NCBI RefSeq assembly: GCF_051488685.1
Contig: NZ_JBPSEH010000004.1
Coordinates: 1-64,000, forward strand
DNA from: Melioribacter sp051488685
GTDB lineage: Bacteria; Bacteroidota; Ignavibacteria; Ignavibacteriales; Melioribacteraceae
Length of the DNA stretch: 64,000 nt
Direction of reading: 5' to 3'
Shown here: positions 37,380-46,143 of the stretch, one piece after another
How the letters are laid out: each line of letters begins with the position of its first letter
Numbering within the stretch: the stretch's first letter is position 1
Notes under the pieces: model-generated
The model's input: only the letters and a program-made list of their open reading frames with translations
The model's database searches: none
Told to the model about the DNA's origin: nothing
Made by a program: the position numbers and the translations under genes

Positions 37380-38270
37380 ATGGAGTCTTTTCTTAAAGAA
37401 TATCTGACTCTTCTTCTGTACGAAAAAAACCTTTCAGAAAATACCGTCAGTAGTTATCAATCCGATTTGAAAAAATTTTTCGATTTTTTATACAGAGAAA
37501 ATGTTTCCGACCTCAACGATGTTACTTCTGAAGTTATTTCAAAATATCTTGAAGAAATGAGACAACTCGGGATCGATTCTTCTACTTCGGCAAGATATAT
37601 GTCCGCATTAAGAGGTTTCTGGAGTTTTCTTGAAAATATGAATTATGTTTCGTCAAACCCTACAGAAAAACTTACAGGGATTCATATATCAAGAAAACTT
37701 CCTTCAGTTCTTTCCGTCGAAGAAATTGATCTAATATTACAAAGTGTTGATGTTTCAACGCCTGCAGGTTTACGTGACCGAGCCATTCTCGAATTGTTCT
37801 ATTCTTCAGGTTTACGAGTATCGGAATTGATAAATTTGAGGATGACCGACCTCCTTTTTGATGATGAAGTGATTAGAGTTCTTGGCAAGGGTTCAAAAGA
37901 AAGATTTGTACCTGTAGGCAAAAGCGCAGTTTACTGGATTAACGAATATCTTAAAATGGGCAGACCTTTTTTAAAGAATCAAATTAGATCAGAAAATTTT
38001 GTTTTCCTGAGCAGACGCGGAACAAAATTATCGAGAATGTGGATATGGAAAATTTTTGAACGATATTCAAAACAAGCAGGAATAAATAAGGAAATTCATC
38101 CTCATACGTTCAGACATACATTTGCCACGCATCTAATTGAAGGAGGTGCCGATTTAAGAGCTGTGCAGGAGATGCTCGGTCATGCCGATATTTCCACAAC
38201 CCAGATTTATACGCATGTCGATAGGGAATTTGTAAAACAAATGCACAGGGACCACCATCCACGCGGATAA
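37380..38270 (+). CDS. xerD: Tyrosine recombinase XerD-like
   Basis: A 296-aa site-specific recombinase for chromosome dimer resolution. The catalytic set is complete: R146, K170, H242, R245, H268 and nucleophile Y277 in the contexts SGLRVSEL, GKGSKERFVPVG, HPHTFRHTFATH and YTHV. The size, with no extra domain, and the housekeeping neighbourhood argue for Xer rather than a phage integrase. FtsK encoded at 18602 would be its partner. XerC versus XerD cannot be separated firmly by eye. Confidence 0.9.
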   Translation: MESFLKEYLTLLLYEKNLSENTVSSYQSDLKKFFDFLYRENVSDLNDVTSEVISKYLEEMRQLGIDSSTSARYMSALRGFWSFLENMNYVSSNPTEKLTGIHISRKLPSVLSVEEIDLILQSVDVSTPAGLRDRAILELFYSSGLRVSELINLRMTDLLFDDEVIRVLGKGSKERFVPVGKSAVYWINEYLKMGRPFLKNQIRSENFVFLSRRGTKLSRMWIWKIFERYSKQAGINKEIHPHTFRHTFATHLIEGGADLRAVQEMLGHADISTTQIYTHVDREFVKQMHRDHHPRG

Positions 38271-38273
38271 TTT

Positions 38274-39485
38274 ATGTATGGAAAGCTAATCAAAATATCA
38301 CTCTTGATATTTTCAATTATTGCTCTGGCAATAAGTTGCAGTACTGAAAATGAAATCAAAGTTAAAGATGGTTATTCCATTGCGCTGAAAGAATCCCCGG
38401 ATTCTCTTAAGTTAATTCGATATGCTGAAAAACTCGGTGATTCTGTATTGGCAGATTATGTGGTGAAAAAAAAACTATCAGGCAGTTATCTTTTATTGGT
38501 AGGCAATTATCCAACAATATTCGAAGCCGGAGAAGCTGGATTTAACTTGTTCAGAAAGTTAAGGAACTATAACTACAGAATTTATTATAAAAATAGGTTC
38601 GTAAAAGATAGTTACCGTACAATATTATTTATCGGGTACTATCAGGGTAGGCAATCACTATACAAATACGATTTGGTAAAAAAGAAATCGACTCCTTACT
38701 GGAGTCGTTGGGGCAGAAAGGTTCTTTCTCTCAGTTATTCTGAAGACTGGAATTATGCGTTTATTCTTACCGCATTGAGCTGGGGTAGCAAAGGGGAGTT
38801 CCCTTACGTAAGAGATGCCAGGTTATATCACTATAAGAATCAGAGTGATGATCTAAATGAACTTTTTTATTTCGGCAGGGGAATGCAAATTTATTCATAC
38901 TGGGAAAATAAAGACACATTCAAAGTTAATTTTACAAAACCAGATACTTTGAATGCTCAAATACTCATTCAGACTATCTATTCTTTTGACAAAACAGGTA
39001 ATTCAGTGAAATTATCAGAAAGAAGATTTAACTTAACGAAGGACGGATTTCCAACGCCTTCGTCTTTAAGGACTGTTTCGATTTCCCCAAAAGTTAGATT
39101 CCACTTGAGATGCGTTTATGAGGATAGTACGAGTTTTATTTATCTGAAGAGCATCGATGAGAATAAAGAAATTCTCATTAAAGAATATAAAGGGAAATTG
39201 TTCCGAAATGTATGGACCCCAGATGATCGGTATCTCTTCCTGATATTTAAACCAGCTGAAAACAATAAAAAGTCGGAGTTGATTGTTATCGATAACTATG
39301 CGATGCGTATACAACAAACTTTTCATGGACCTTCTTTCATGAATTTATTAGTTCGTGGAAACTTATTATTTTTTGATGAAGAAAATAACGGTATATCTGG
39401 TGTCGGGATATACGATTATGTAAATGATGAAATATATGACCGCATTACTATTCCTGGTGGATGCGGGCTTAAGTTTATGTTATGA
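38274..39485 (+). CDS. Lipoprotein with SPOR-like segment and propeller-like C-terminus
   Basis: A 403-aa protein with a lipoprotein signal peptide (lipobox ending at Cys in ALAISC, residue 22). A segment near residues 65-105 (YLLLVGNYPTIFEAGEAGFNLFRKL) follows the SPOR pattern used to bind denuded peptidoglycan. The remainder is beta-rich with repeats of W/Y-x-D-D-R-Y-L-F type, suggesting a propeller. Its stop overlaps the ABC exporter ATG (ATGA), so the two are co-translated. Function unknown. Confidence 0.55.
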   Translation: MYGKLIKISLLIFSIIALAISCSTENEIKVKDGYSIALKESPDSLKLIRYAEKLGDSVLADYVVKKKLSGSYLLLVGNYPTIFEAGEAGFNLFRKLRNYNYRIYYKNRFVKDSYRTILFIGYYQGRQSLYKYDLVKKKSTPYWSRWGRKVLSLSYSEDWNYAFILTALSWGSKGEFPYVRDARLYHYKNQSDDLNELFYFGRGMQIYSYWENKDTFKVNFTKPDTLNAQILIQTIYSFDKTGNSVKLSERRFNLTKDGFPTPSSLRTVSISPKVRFHLRCVYEDSTSFIYLKSIDENKEILIKEYKGKLFRNVWTPDDRYLFLIFKPAENNKKSELIVIDNYAMRIQQTFHGPSFMNLLVRGNLLFFDEENNGISGVGIYDYVNDEIYDRITIPGGCGLKFML

Positions 39486-41347
39486 AAACATACTTTAGAA
39501 TAGTAGGATATCTCAAACCGTACTGGAAACATCTTACGGCTTCGATAATATTTACGATTTTTTCGGCTCTACTGGACGGCGCTTCGATTTATTTGTCGAT
39601 ACCGTTGCTCGATACTCTTTTTCAACAAAAAGGCGTAAGCAATGCTTCATCGTCGTCTGCTTTAAAAAATAGCGGAGTTGATTCCGTTGGCGATATCTCA
39701 CTTGTGCAGCAACTTAATCGACTTCTGAATGAAATTCAGATGTTTATTTTTACGGGCTCCATCTCGGAAGTATTGATTAAAATTTGTCTGCTTATAATTA
39801 TAGCTTTCCTTGGAAAAAATTTATTCGGCTATCTCCAGGCTTATTTTCTGGCATTCGTCGAGCAAGGTGTAATTAAAGACTTACGCAATCAGGCTTATCG
39901 CCATCTGCATAAATTGCCAATGAGTTATTTCAAGAACGAAAAGACGGGAAACTTGATTTCAAGAATCATGAACGACGTCAACGCTGTCAATTCAAGTATC
40001 TCCGCCGTATTTCTGAACCTTATCAGAGAACCGTTAAAGATAATAGTTTTCCTGGGTATTGCTATTGCTATCAGCTGGAAACTAACTCTTTTTTCTCTTG
40101 TTGTTCTGCCTTTTTCACTGATTGTAATTAGTTATATCGGATTAATTATTAGAAAACAGAGCGGCTTGCTACAGCAGAAAATTGCAGATCTTACTAATCG
40201 TCTTCACGAAACCATTACTGGAATCAAAATTGTAAAAGCTTTTGGTATGGAAGAATATGAAAACAAAAAATTTGAAGACGAAACCGAAAGTTTTTTCAAG
40301 CTCTCTTTAAAAATTACACGTATAAGAAATATTTCGAGTCCCACTACAGAATTTCTAAGCGTTATTGTTGGCGTGGTAATTATTTATTTCGGTGCTCAAC
40401 TGGTACTCGTCGATAAATCAATTACTGCAAGTCAATTTATTGGATTTCTATTTGCCATTTTTCAGCTAATGCCACCGGTCAAAGAACTGAGCAGTGTTAA
40501 CAATAGAATTCAGGAGTCGAGTGCAGCTGCAGATAGGATTTTCGAGATAATTGATACCGAGCCGTCAATAAAAGACCCGGATAAACCTGTCCCGCTCAAT
40601 GGATTCAATGATAAACTTGAATTTCGAAATGTATCCTTTCATTATGAAGACTCAAAATCGCTTGTGCTCGATGATATTAGTTTTACAGCTGATAAAGGAA
40701 AAATTATAGCAATTGTCGGAAGCAGTGGAGCTGGCAAAACTACACTTGTCGATTTGATTCCCAGATTTTTCGACCCTGTCGAAGGAGCAATATTACTCGA
40801 CGGTGTTGATATCCGTTCTTTCAGAATTGAAGACCTGAGAAAACTGATGGGGATAGTTACACAGGAAACGGTACTCTTCAACGATACGGTGAGAAACAAT
40901 ATTGCGTATGGATTAACAGACTGCAGCGATCAAAAAATAATTGAAGCCGCTAAAGCAGCCAATGCACATAATTTTATAATGGAATTGCCTCATCAATACG
41001 ATACGATTATAGGGGAAAAAGGGACAAAACTTTCTGGCGGTCAACGTCAGAGGATATCAATTGCCAGGGCAATCCTCAAAAATCCTCCTATCATGATTCT
41101 CGACGAAGCCACTTCATCTCTCGACAATGAATCGGAAGTTCTTGTACAGGAGGCTATTGAAAGATTACTTCAAAGCCGTACCGTATTTGTTATTGCGCAT
41201 CGTCTCAGCACAATTCGAAATGCCGATAGAATTCTCGTACTCGAACATGGTAAAATTGTTCAGGACGGCAAACATGAAGATTTGATCAAGAACGAAAATG
41301 GTATTTATAAAAAATTATATGAACTTCAGTTCAGAGATATTGCCTGA
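39482..41347 (+). CDS. MsbA-like ABC transporter (lipid/multidrug exporter)
   Basis: A 621-aa half-transporter with six membrane segments in residues 15-330. The ATPase domain has Walker A GSSGAGKTT at 413-421, signature LSGGQRQRIS near 517-526 and Walker B IMILDEATSS. An unusual Ser/Gly-rich loop (about 55-75) lies between TM1 and TM2. The glycosyltransferase that follows after 2 nt supports an envelope-lipid role, so a lipid A flippase is the best guess. Confidence 0.85.
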   Translation: MKTYFRIVGYLKPYWKHLTASIIFTIFSALLDGASIYLSIPLLDTLFQQKGVSNASSSSALKNSGVDSVGDISLVQQLNRLLNEIQMFIFTGSISEVLIKICLLIIIAFLGKNLFGYLQAYFLAFVEQGVIKDLRNQAYRHLHKLPMSYFKNEKTGNLISRIMNDVNAVNSSISAVFLNLIREPLKIIVFLGIAIAISWKLTLFSLVVLPFSLIVISYIGLIIRKQSGLLQQKIADLTNRLHETITGIKIVKAFGMEEYENKKFEDETESFFKLSLKITRIRNISSPTTEFLSVIVGVVIIYFGAQLVLVDKSITASQFIGFLFAIFQLMPPVKELSSVNNRIQESSAAADRIFEIIDTEPSIKDPDKPVPLNGFNDKLEFRNVSFHYEDSKSLVLDDISFTADKGKIIAIVGSSGAGKTTLVDLIPRFFDPVEGAILLDGVDIRSFRIEDLRKLMGIVTQETVLFNDTVRNNIAYGLTDCSDQKIIEAAKAANAHNFIMELPHQYDTIIGEKGTKLSGGQRQRISIARAILKNPPIMILDEATSSLDNESEVLVQEAIERLLQSRTVFVIAHRLSTIRNADRILVLEHGKIVQDGKHEDLIKNENGIYKKLYELQFRDIA

Positions 41348-41349
41348 TT

Positions 41350-42105
41350 ATGATTAATTTATCAGCCATTATAATTGCCTACAACGAAGAATATAATATT
41401 GGCAGATGTTTGAATAGTTTGACCGGTGTTATTGACGACATAGTTGTTCTAATCGATTCAAAAACAACGGACAGAACAGAGGAAATTGTGAAGTCTTTCC
41501 CCAATATTAATTATGAAATTGTCGAATGGCTGGGTTACGGACCAACTAAAAATTACGCGCTGTCCAGAGCAAAATTTGATTGGGTTCTCTGGATCGATGC
41601 CGATGAAGAGTTGACTCCTGAACTAAAAGAAGAATTAAAAAATTTCAAGACAAGTAATCCTCAATACGATGCGTATTACATTAAAAGAAGAGCTTTCTTT
41701 TTAGGAAAGTGGATTAAACATTGCGGCTGGTATCCCGGCTATGTTGTACGCCTTTTTGATAAAAACAAGACGCGTTTCGATACAAAAAATGTTCATGAAG
41801 GTTTGCAAATCGAAGGACAAAAAGGTTATCTTAAAAACGATTTGAATCACTACACCGACCCGAATGTCAGGCATTATTTCGATAAATTTAATAATTATAC
41901 TTCGCTGGCAGCTGAAGAGTTATACAAAAAAGGCAAAAGAGCTGGAATTACGGATCTTTTACTGCGTCCACCATTTCTATTTTTCAAAATGTATATATTT
42001 CGTCTTGGATTTCTGGATGGTCTTAATGGTTTGATTCTATCTGTTTTTTCGTCGCTCTATGTATTTACAAAATATGTAAAATTATGGGAAATGAATCGAA
42101 AATGA
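41350..42105 (+). CDS. Family 2 glycosyltransferase (LPS core WaaE/KdtX-like)
   Basis: A 251-aa GT-A enzyme. The N-terminal IIAYNEEYNIGRCLNSL, the DSKTTDRTEEI donor site and WIDADEEL, which holds the metal-binding D-x-D, are present. FLGKWIKHCGWYPGYVVRLF follows and is characteristic of the beta-1,4-glucosyltransferases of LPS core. Between an MsbA-like exporter and nadK, it probably acts in LPS assembly. The C-terminal amphipathic/hydrophobic helices would tether it to the membrane. Confidence 0.88.
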   Translation: MINLSAIIIAYNEEYNIGRCLNSLTGVIDDIVVLIDSKTTDRTEEIVKSFPNINYEIVEWLGYGPTKNYALSRAKFDWVLWIDADEELTPELKEELKNFKTSNPQYDAYYIKRRAFFLGKWIKHCGWYPGYVVRLFDKNKTRFDTKNVHEGLQIEGQKGYLKNDLNHYTDPNVRHYFDKFNNYTSLAAEELYKKGKRAGITDLLLRPPFLFFKMYIFRLGFLDGLNGLILSVFSSLYVFTKYVKLWEMNRK

Positions 42106-42992
42106 GATTAGGTCTTATCCCGAACATATCAAAAGAGGACATTATTAAAACTATTGATTCGTTAGTTGCTCAAATCCGTGATGCAGGCGTAGAATATGCA
42201 TTGTCGAATATAATGCTGGGCATGAACGATGAGTTCACAGATTCTATAAAGAATTCGAATTTTCTGCCTCTCGATGAATTAATTAAATTTTCTGATATGA
42301 TTGTATCGATTGGAGGCGACGGCACAATTTTATCGACCGCTTATTCAATTAGGAATACTGAAACACCAATAATTGGTGTAAACCTTGGTAAGATGGGATT
42401 CCTTGCTGAGTTTGACGTCAATTCATTTAAAGAACTATTAAACGATTTGAAAAGAGGAAGTTACCTCGTCGAAAAAAGAATGACTTTGAGAGGCAAAATC
42501 CAAGGGTTAGATGAAGAATTATACGCAATTAACGACATTGTAATCGATAAAGGCTCATGGTCAAAATTGATTGAACTTACAATTAAAATTGATGACGATT
42601 ATGTTTCTACCTTTTCTGCCGATGGTCTTATAGTTGCAACTCCAACCGGCAGTACTGGCTATTCTCTTGCTGCCGGTGGGCCGATTGTAAATCCAAAAGC
42701 CAAAGCAATTACATTGAGTCCTATTGCGCCTCATATACTTACAATGCGACCTCTCGTAATATCGGGCGAGCAGAAGATTACAATAGTAGCACGTTCTCTC
42801 TATGGAAAAGTAAACATTAACAGTGACGGTCAGCGTACTATTTCACGCAATACACCCGTAACTATTGAAATTACTAAAGGCAAAAATAGCTTTAATCTCG
42901 TCCATTCGAATAAATCTAACTATTTTGAGATTCTCAGGGATAAACTTTTCTGGGGACTCGATATCAGAAACATTAATATGGGATCAAAATGA
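42102..42992 (+). CDS. nadK: NAD kinase
   Basis: NadK phosphorylates NAD to NADP. The 296-aa protein has GGDGT near the N-terminus with its catalytic Asp, the conserved NxxxxGxxGFLAEF loop and the substrate segment ATPTGSTGYSLAAGGPI. The ATG at 42102 overlaps the glycosyltransferase stop as ATGA and gives the usual start MRLGLIPN. An earlier in-frame ATG at 42084 is less likely. Its end overlaps the next gene by 4 nt. Confidence 0.93.
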   Translation: MRLGLIPNISKEDIIKTIDSLVAQIRDAGVEYALSNIMLGMNDEFTDSIKNSNFLPLDELIKFSDMIVSIGGDGTILSTAYSIRNTETPIIGVNLGKMGFLAEFDVNSFKELLNDLKRGSYLVEKRMTLRGKIQGLDEELYAINDIVIDKGSWSKLIELTIKIDDDYVSTFSADGLIVATPTGSTGYSLAAGGPIVNPKAKAITLSPIAPHILTMRPLVISGEQKITIVARSLYGKVNINSDGQRTISRNTPVTIEITKGKNSFNLVHSNKSNYFEILRDKLFWGLDIRNINMGSK

Positions 42993-43486
42993 AAGTTCTT
43001 CTATTTCTTTTGCTCCTTGCGAATGTTTTCTATTCACAGGAAAAATGTAACTTTACTTTCGACGAAAAATCCGGCAAGAAAATATTGATAGGAGAAATTA
43101 AAAGAGAAGAATTTAACGACACAGTTTATTCGGTATGGTTTAGCGATGAATATGAAAATTACTTGCCCGATAAACTTGTAATTGATACACTTAAAAATAA
43201 GCTAAGAGATTACGAAATAGAGATTATCTTTGGCACATGGTGCAGCGATAGCCGCAGGGAAGTACCGAGATTCTTAAAAATTCTCGATCTATGCAGCTTC
43301 CCTGAAGAAAATATCAGAATGATCGCAGTTGATAGAAATAAAACCGCAGGGAATTTCAACATCGGCGATAAAAAAATTTTACTAGTGCCCACTTTTATTG
43401 TATACAAAAGCGGCAAAGAAAAAGGAAGAATTATTGAAGTGCCTGATAAAACACTCGAAAGAGATTTGTTGAAAATTCTAAATTAG
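42989..43486 (+). CDS. Secreted thioredoxin-fold protein with a single active-site cysteine
   Basis: A 165-aa protein with signal peptide (residues 1-16, ending FYSQ). The thioredoxin-like region has FGTWCSDS at 82-88 and the cis-Pro loop LLVPTFIVY with P134. The usual C-x-x-C is replaced by C-S-D-S, leaving only C85. This rules out a classic disulfide cycle and suggests a peroxiredoxin-like, chaperone or binding role. It is the last gene before the long 808-bp gap. Confidence 0.75.
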   Translation: MKVLLFLLLLANVFYSQEKCNFTFDEKSGKKILIGEIKREEFNDTVYSVWFSDEYENYLPDKLVIDTLKNKLRDYEIEIIFGTWCSDSRREVPRFLKILDLCSFPEENIRMIAVDRNKTAGNFNIGDKKILLVPTFIVYKSGKEKGRIIEVPDKTLERDLLKILN

Positions 43487-44269
43487 TTTGTTGTCAAAAT
43501 TAACAAGTTAGTAATATTATAAATAAGGTCGAGACTCTGTGTTGGAATGCTGGAATTCATGATATGTTTGCAATATTAATTGTGAATTTAGTTATTTTAT
43601 TTTTTGCGAACACTTAAAGTATTTGCTCTTTTAACGAATAAAAAATTGTTGAGCAACTAAAAAACATTCCTGCCCAAATAAACAAATTTCAGATTCTACT
43701 GTTTGTTGCCTGTAAATTTAATTGAAAAGATTGTACAGCAGTAAGTTTATTCCATCATAAGAATATTAAAATGGCAAATATTTATATGCCGACTCAAATT
43801 TAGGATAAAAAAACTCAAAATCCCGTCGAGAGTAAATTATAACGCTTCTTAAGTAGTCGTAGAATCAAAATATTTCCACTTAATTAACCCGATTTCTTAT
43901 AAGAGTTTTTTAACAGAATAATGAGCTGATTTATGAATGATGGTCAAACTTAAACACGTAAATACAGTATAAAATTGCTCCAGAAATGCGGGTAACAGCT
44001 ATGACTTCGGTAGAATGACTGAGATAAGCTTTATGTGAAAATCATTTGTTATTCCCAAAAATTGTGTAAGCCATTAATATATTATCGCTCTTTGAAAAAA
44101 TGGATTGCTGAAATTCAACTAAAATTAACGTTATCAAAGTAGAGATTATCGATCTATTTATTCTAAATGATTAATTCAGGTGCAGTAATACAAATCAACT
44201 TTTATTATAGCTGGCAAAAAAGAATAAAAATATGTTTTGGAAATTCTAAAGGAAAAAATTATTTTAAAC
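43487..44269. other. Long AT-rich gap, no gene recognised
   Basis: No open frame with a start, ribosome site and protein-like sequence was found on either strand. Stop codons are dense in all frames. One TGCAATA heptamer, the motif clustered at 54269-54334, occurs at 43569-43575. It marks the left edge of the low-density accessory region. Promoter elements for the Rrf2 gene are probably in its last 100 bp, but none could be placed. Confidence 0.6.
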
Positions 44270-44286
44270 ATTACCATATAGGTAAT
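44270..44286. promoter_or_regulatory. Candidate Rrf2 operator
   Basis: A perfect inverted repeat ATTACC-N5-GGTAAT ends 8 nt before the ATG of the Rrf2-family gene. Rrf2 regulators are often autoregulated through such short dyads overlapping the promoter or ribosome site. The site would cover the translation start region here, so bound protein would block the promoter or early elongation. Confidence 0.5.
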
Positions 44287-44294
44287 ATTTAGAA

Positions 44295-44720
44295 ATGAAA
44301 AGAAACAGCTTCATATCTCGTGAACAGGATTATGCGCTGAGGATGATTGCTTATTTAGCCGGGCTACCAAAAAACGAATACCTTTCTGTTAAAGAACTAT
44401 CAAAAAGATTGTTTATCTCCCCAAAATTTGCAGCTCGGATTATTCATAAATTAAATAAAGCTAACATTACAGGTTCTATTCAAGGCAAATATGGTGGAAT
44501 ATTTCTTAAAGCCAATCCCAAAAAGCTTTCAATGTATGATGTATTAAATACTATAGGTTTCAAGGTAAAGTTTAATGATTGTTTGAATGAAAATTTTGTT
44601 TGTGAGTTAATGTTTGGTTGTAAGTTCCATTCGTTCTGGGTAAATGAAGAAAAACTATTGATAGAAAAATTAAAAAGCCAAAGAATATCAGACTATATTC
44701 TTAAAGAACAGAACATTTAG
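44295..44720 (+). CDS. Rrf2-family transcriptional regulator, likely Fe-S
   Basis: A 141-aa winged-helix regulator of the IscR/NsrR/RirA group. The HTH covers residues 8-75 (EQDYALRMIAYLAGL, LSVKELSKRLFISPKF, then GKYGGIFL). The C-terminal part has three cysteines C96, C103 and C109 (spacing C-x6-C-x5-C), close to the C-x5-C-x5-C cluster ligands of IscR and NsrR. An Fe-S cluster sensing NO, oxygen or iron status is therefore likely. cydA begins 31 nt downstream, so it very likely controls the cytochrome bd operon as well as itself. Confidence 0.9.
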   Translation: MKRNSFISREQDYALRMIAYLAGLPKNEYLSVKELSKRLFISPKFAARIIHKLNKANITGSIQGKYGGIFLKANPKKLSMYDVLNTIGFKVKFNDCLNENFVCELMFGCKFHSFWVNEEKLLIEKLKSQRISDYILKEQNI

Positions 44721-44751
44721 CTAACTATGTCTCATTAAAAATGAGGTAAAA

Positions 44752-46134
44752 ATGGATGTATTAACATTATCAAGGTGGCAGTTTGCAATAACAACTGTCT
44801 ATCATTATTTCTTTGTGCCAATTACCTTAGGGCTTTCAATTGCGGTAGCAATTATGCAAACAGCATATTACAGAACAGGAAATGAAGTATACAAGAAAAT
44901 GACAAAGTTCTGGGGTAAACTGTTCTTAATCAATTTTGCAATTGGTGTTGTAACGGGCATTGTTCAGGAATTTCAATTTGGAATGAACTGGTCGCAATAC
45001 TCAAGATTTATGGGGGATATTTTTGGAGCTCCGTTAGCTATTGAAGCCTTGCTTGCCTTTTTTATGGAGTCAACATTTATTGGTATCTGGATTTTTGGAT
45101 GGGATCGAATTTCGAAGAAAGCTCATCTCGCATCAATCTGGCTTGTTGCAATTGGGTCAAATCTTTCTGCAATCTGGATACTCGCAGCAAATTCATTTAT
45201 GCAACAGCCCGTTGGCTATGCAATAAGAAATGGTCGCGCAGAAATGACCGATTTCTTTGCAATCATTACTAATGGACATCTTTGGGTTCAATTTCCACAC
45301 GTATTTTTTGGTGCTGTTGCAACTGCAGGATTTTTAATTCTCTCGATAAGTGCTTATCAATTGGTTAGAAAAGGTAAACACGAAGTATTTAAGAAGTCTT
45401 TTAAATTTGGTGCTGTCTATGCTTTAATTGGTACCTTGCTCGTAATTTTAGTTGGGCATACTCAAGCTCAGTATATGGTTAAAATACAACCTATGAAAAT
45501 GGCAGCAGCTGAAGCTCTTTGGGAAAGTGAGAATCCAGCAGCTATGTCTTTATTTACTTTTGGCGACGAGAAGAATCGGAGAGATGTTTTTGCAATTAAA
45601 ATTCCTGGTGCTCTAAGTTTTCTCGCATATAACAAATTTGAAGGAGAAGTTAAAGGAATTAAAAATCTGCAGAAAGAAGCAGAACAAAAATACGGTCCGG
45701 GCGATTATGTTCCACCAGTAGCGGTTTCCTACTGGACTTTTAGAATAATGGTTGGCGCGGGTTTTTTAATGTTGTTGATCGCAATATTATCGGTAATTAA
45801 AGCTTATAAAGATAGATTAGATTTTAGTTCTTTGGGTTATAAAATTACTTTCTGGTCTTTCCTTTTGCCTGTAATTGCGAATACAACAGGATGGCTATTT
45901 ACTGAGATTGCCAGACAACCGTGGACAGTTTTTGGATTGTTCCAAACTGCTGACTCAGTCTCTAACACTGTCTCCGCTGGTGAAGTTTTGTTTTCTTTAA
46001 TAGCGTATACAGTTTTATATGCTGTGTTAATGATAATTATGATTTCATTATTTAGAAAATATGCTTCAAGGGATATTAATGAAATAGAAAAAGAAGAAGC
46101 AGAAATTGATAATTCAGTTTTAAGTAAGGCATAG
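44752..46134 (+). CDS. cydA: Cytochrome bd quinol oxidase subunit I
   Basis: The heme-bearing subunit of the high-affinity oxygen reductase. The 460-aa protein has nine or so membrane helices. H18 (heme b595 or d), H183 in WVQFPHVFF and M333 in FRIMVG are placed as heme ligands. E98 and E106 of the proton path and the K-x-Q-P-x-K-M-A-A-x-E quinol loop are present. GWLFTEIARQPW matches the family motif. The short Q-loop type is indicated by the length (E. coli 522). An AGGT ribosome site precedes the ATG. Confidence 0.97.
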   Translation: MDVLTLSRWQFAITTVYHYFFVPITLGLSIAVAIMQTAYYRTGNEVYKKMTKFWGKLFLINFAIGVVTGIVQEFQFGMNWSQYSRFMGDIFGAPLAIEALLAFFMESTFIGIWIFGWDRISKKAHLASIWLVAIGSNLSAIWILAANSFMQQPVGYAIRNGRAEMTDFFAIITNGHLWVQFPHVFFGAVATAGFLILSISAYQLVRKGKHEVFKKSFKFGAVYALIGTLLVILVGHTQAQYMVKIQPMKMAAAEALWESENPAAMSLFTFGDEKNRRDVFAIKIPGALSFLAYNKFEGEVKGIKNLQKEAEQKYGPGDYVPPVAVSYWTFRIMVGAGFLMLLIAILSVIKAYKDRLDFSSLGYKITFWSFLLPVIANTTGWLFTEIARQPWTVFGLFQTADSVSNTVSAGEVLFSLIAYTVLYAVLMIIMISLFRKYASRDINEIEKEEAEIDNSVLSKA

Positions 46135-46143
46135 GAGGATAAA

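Noticed and set aside
37380..38270. Phage or island integrase linked to the cyd region or the tRNA repeat
   Set aside because: Size, catalytic pattern and housekeeping neighbours fit XerD, and it is not adjacent to either structure.
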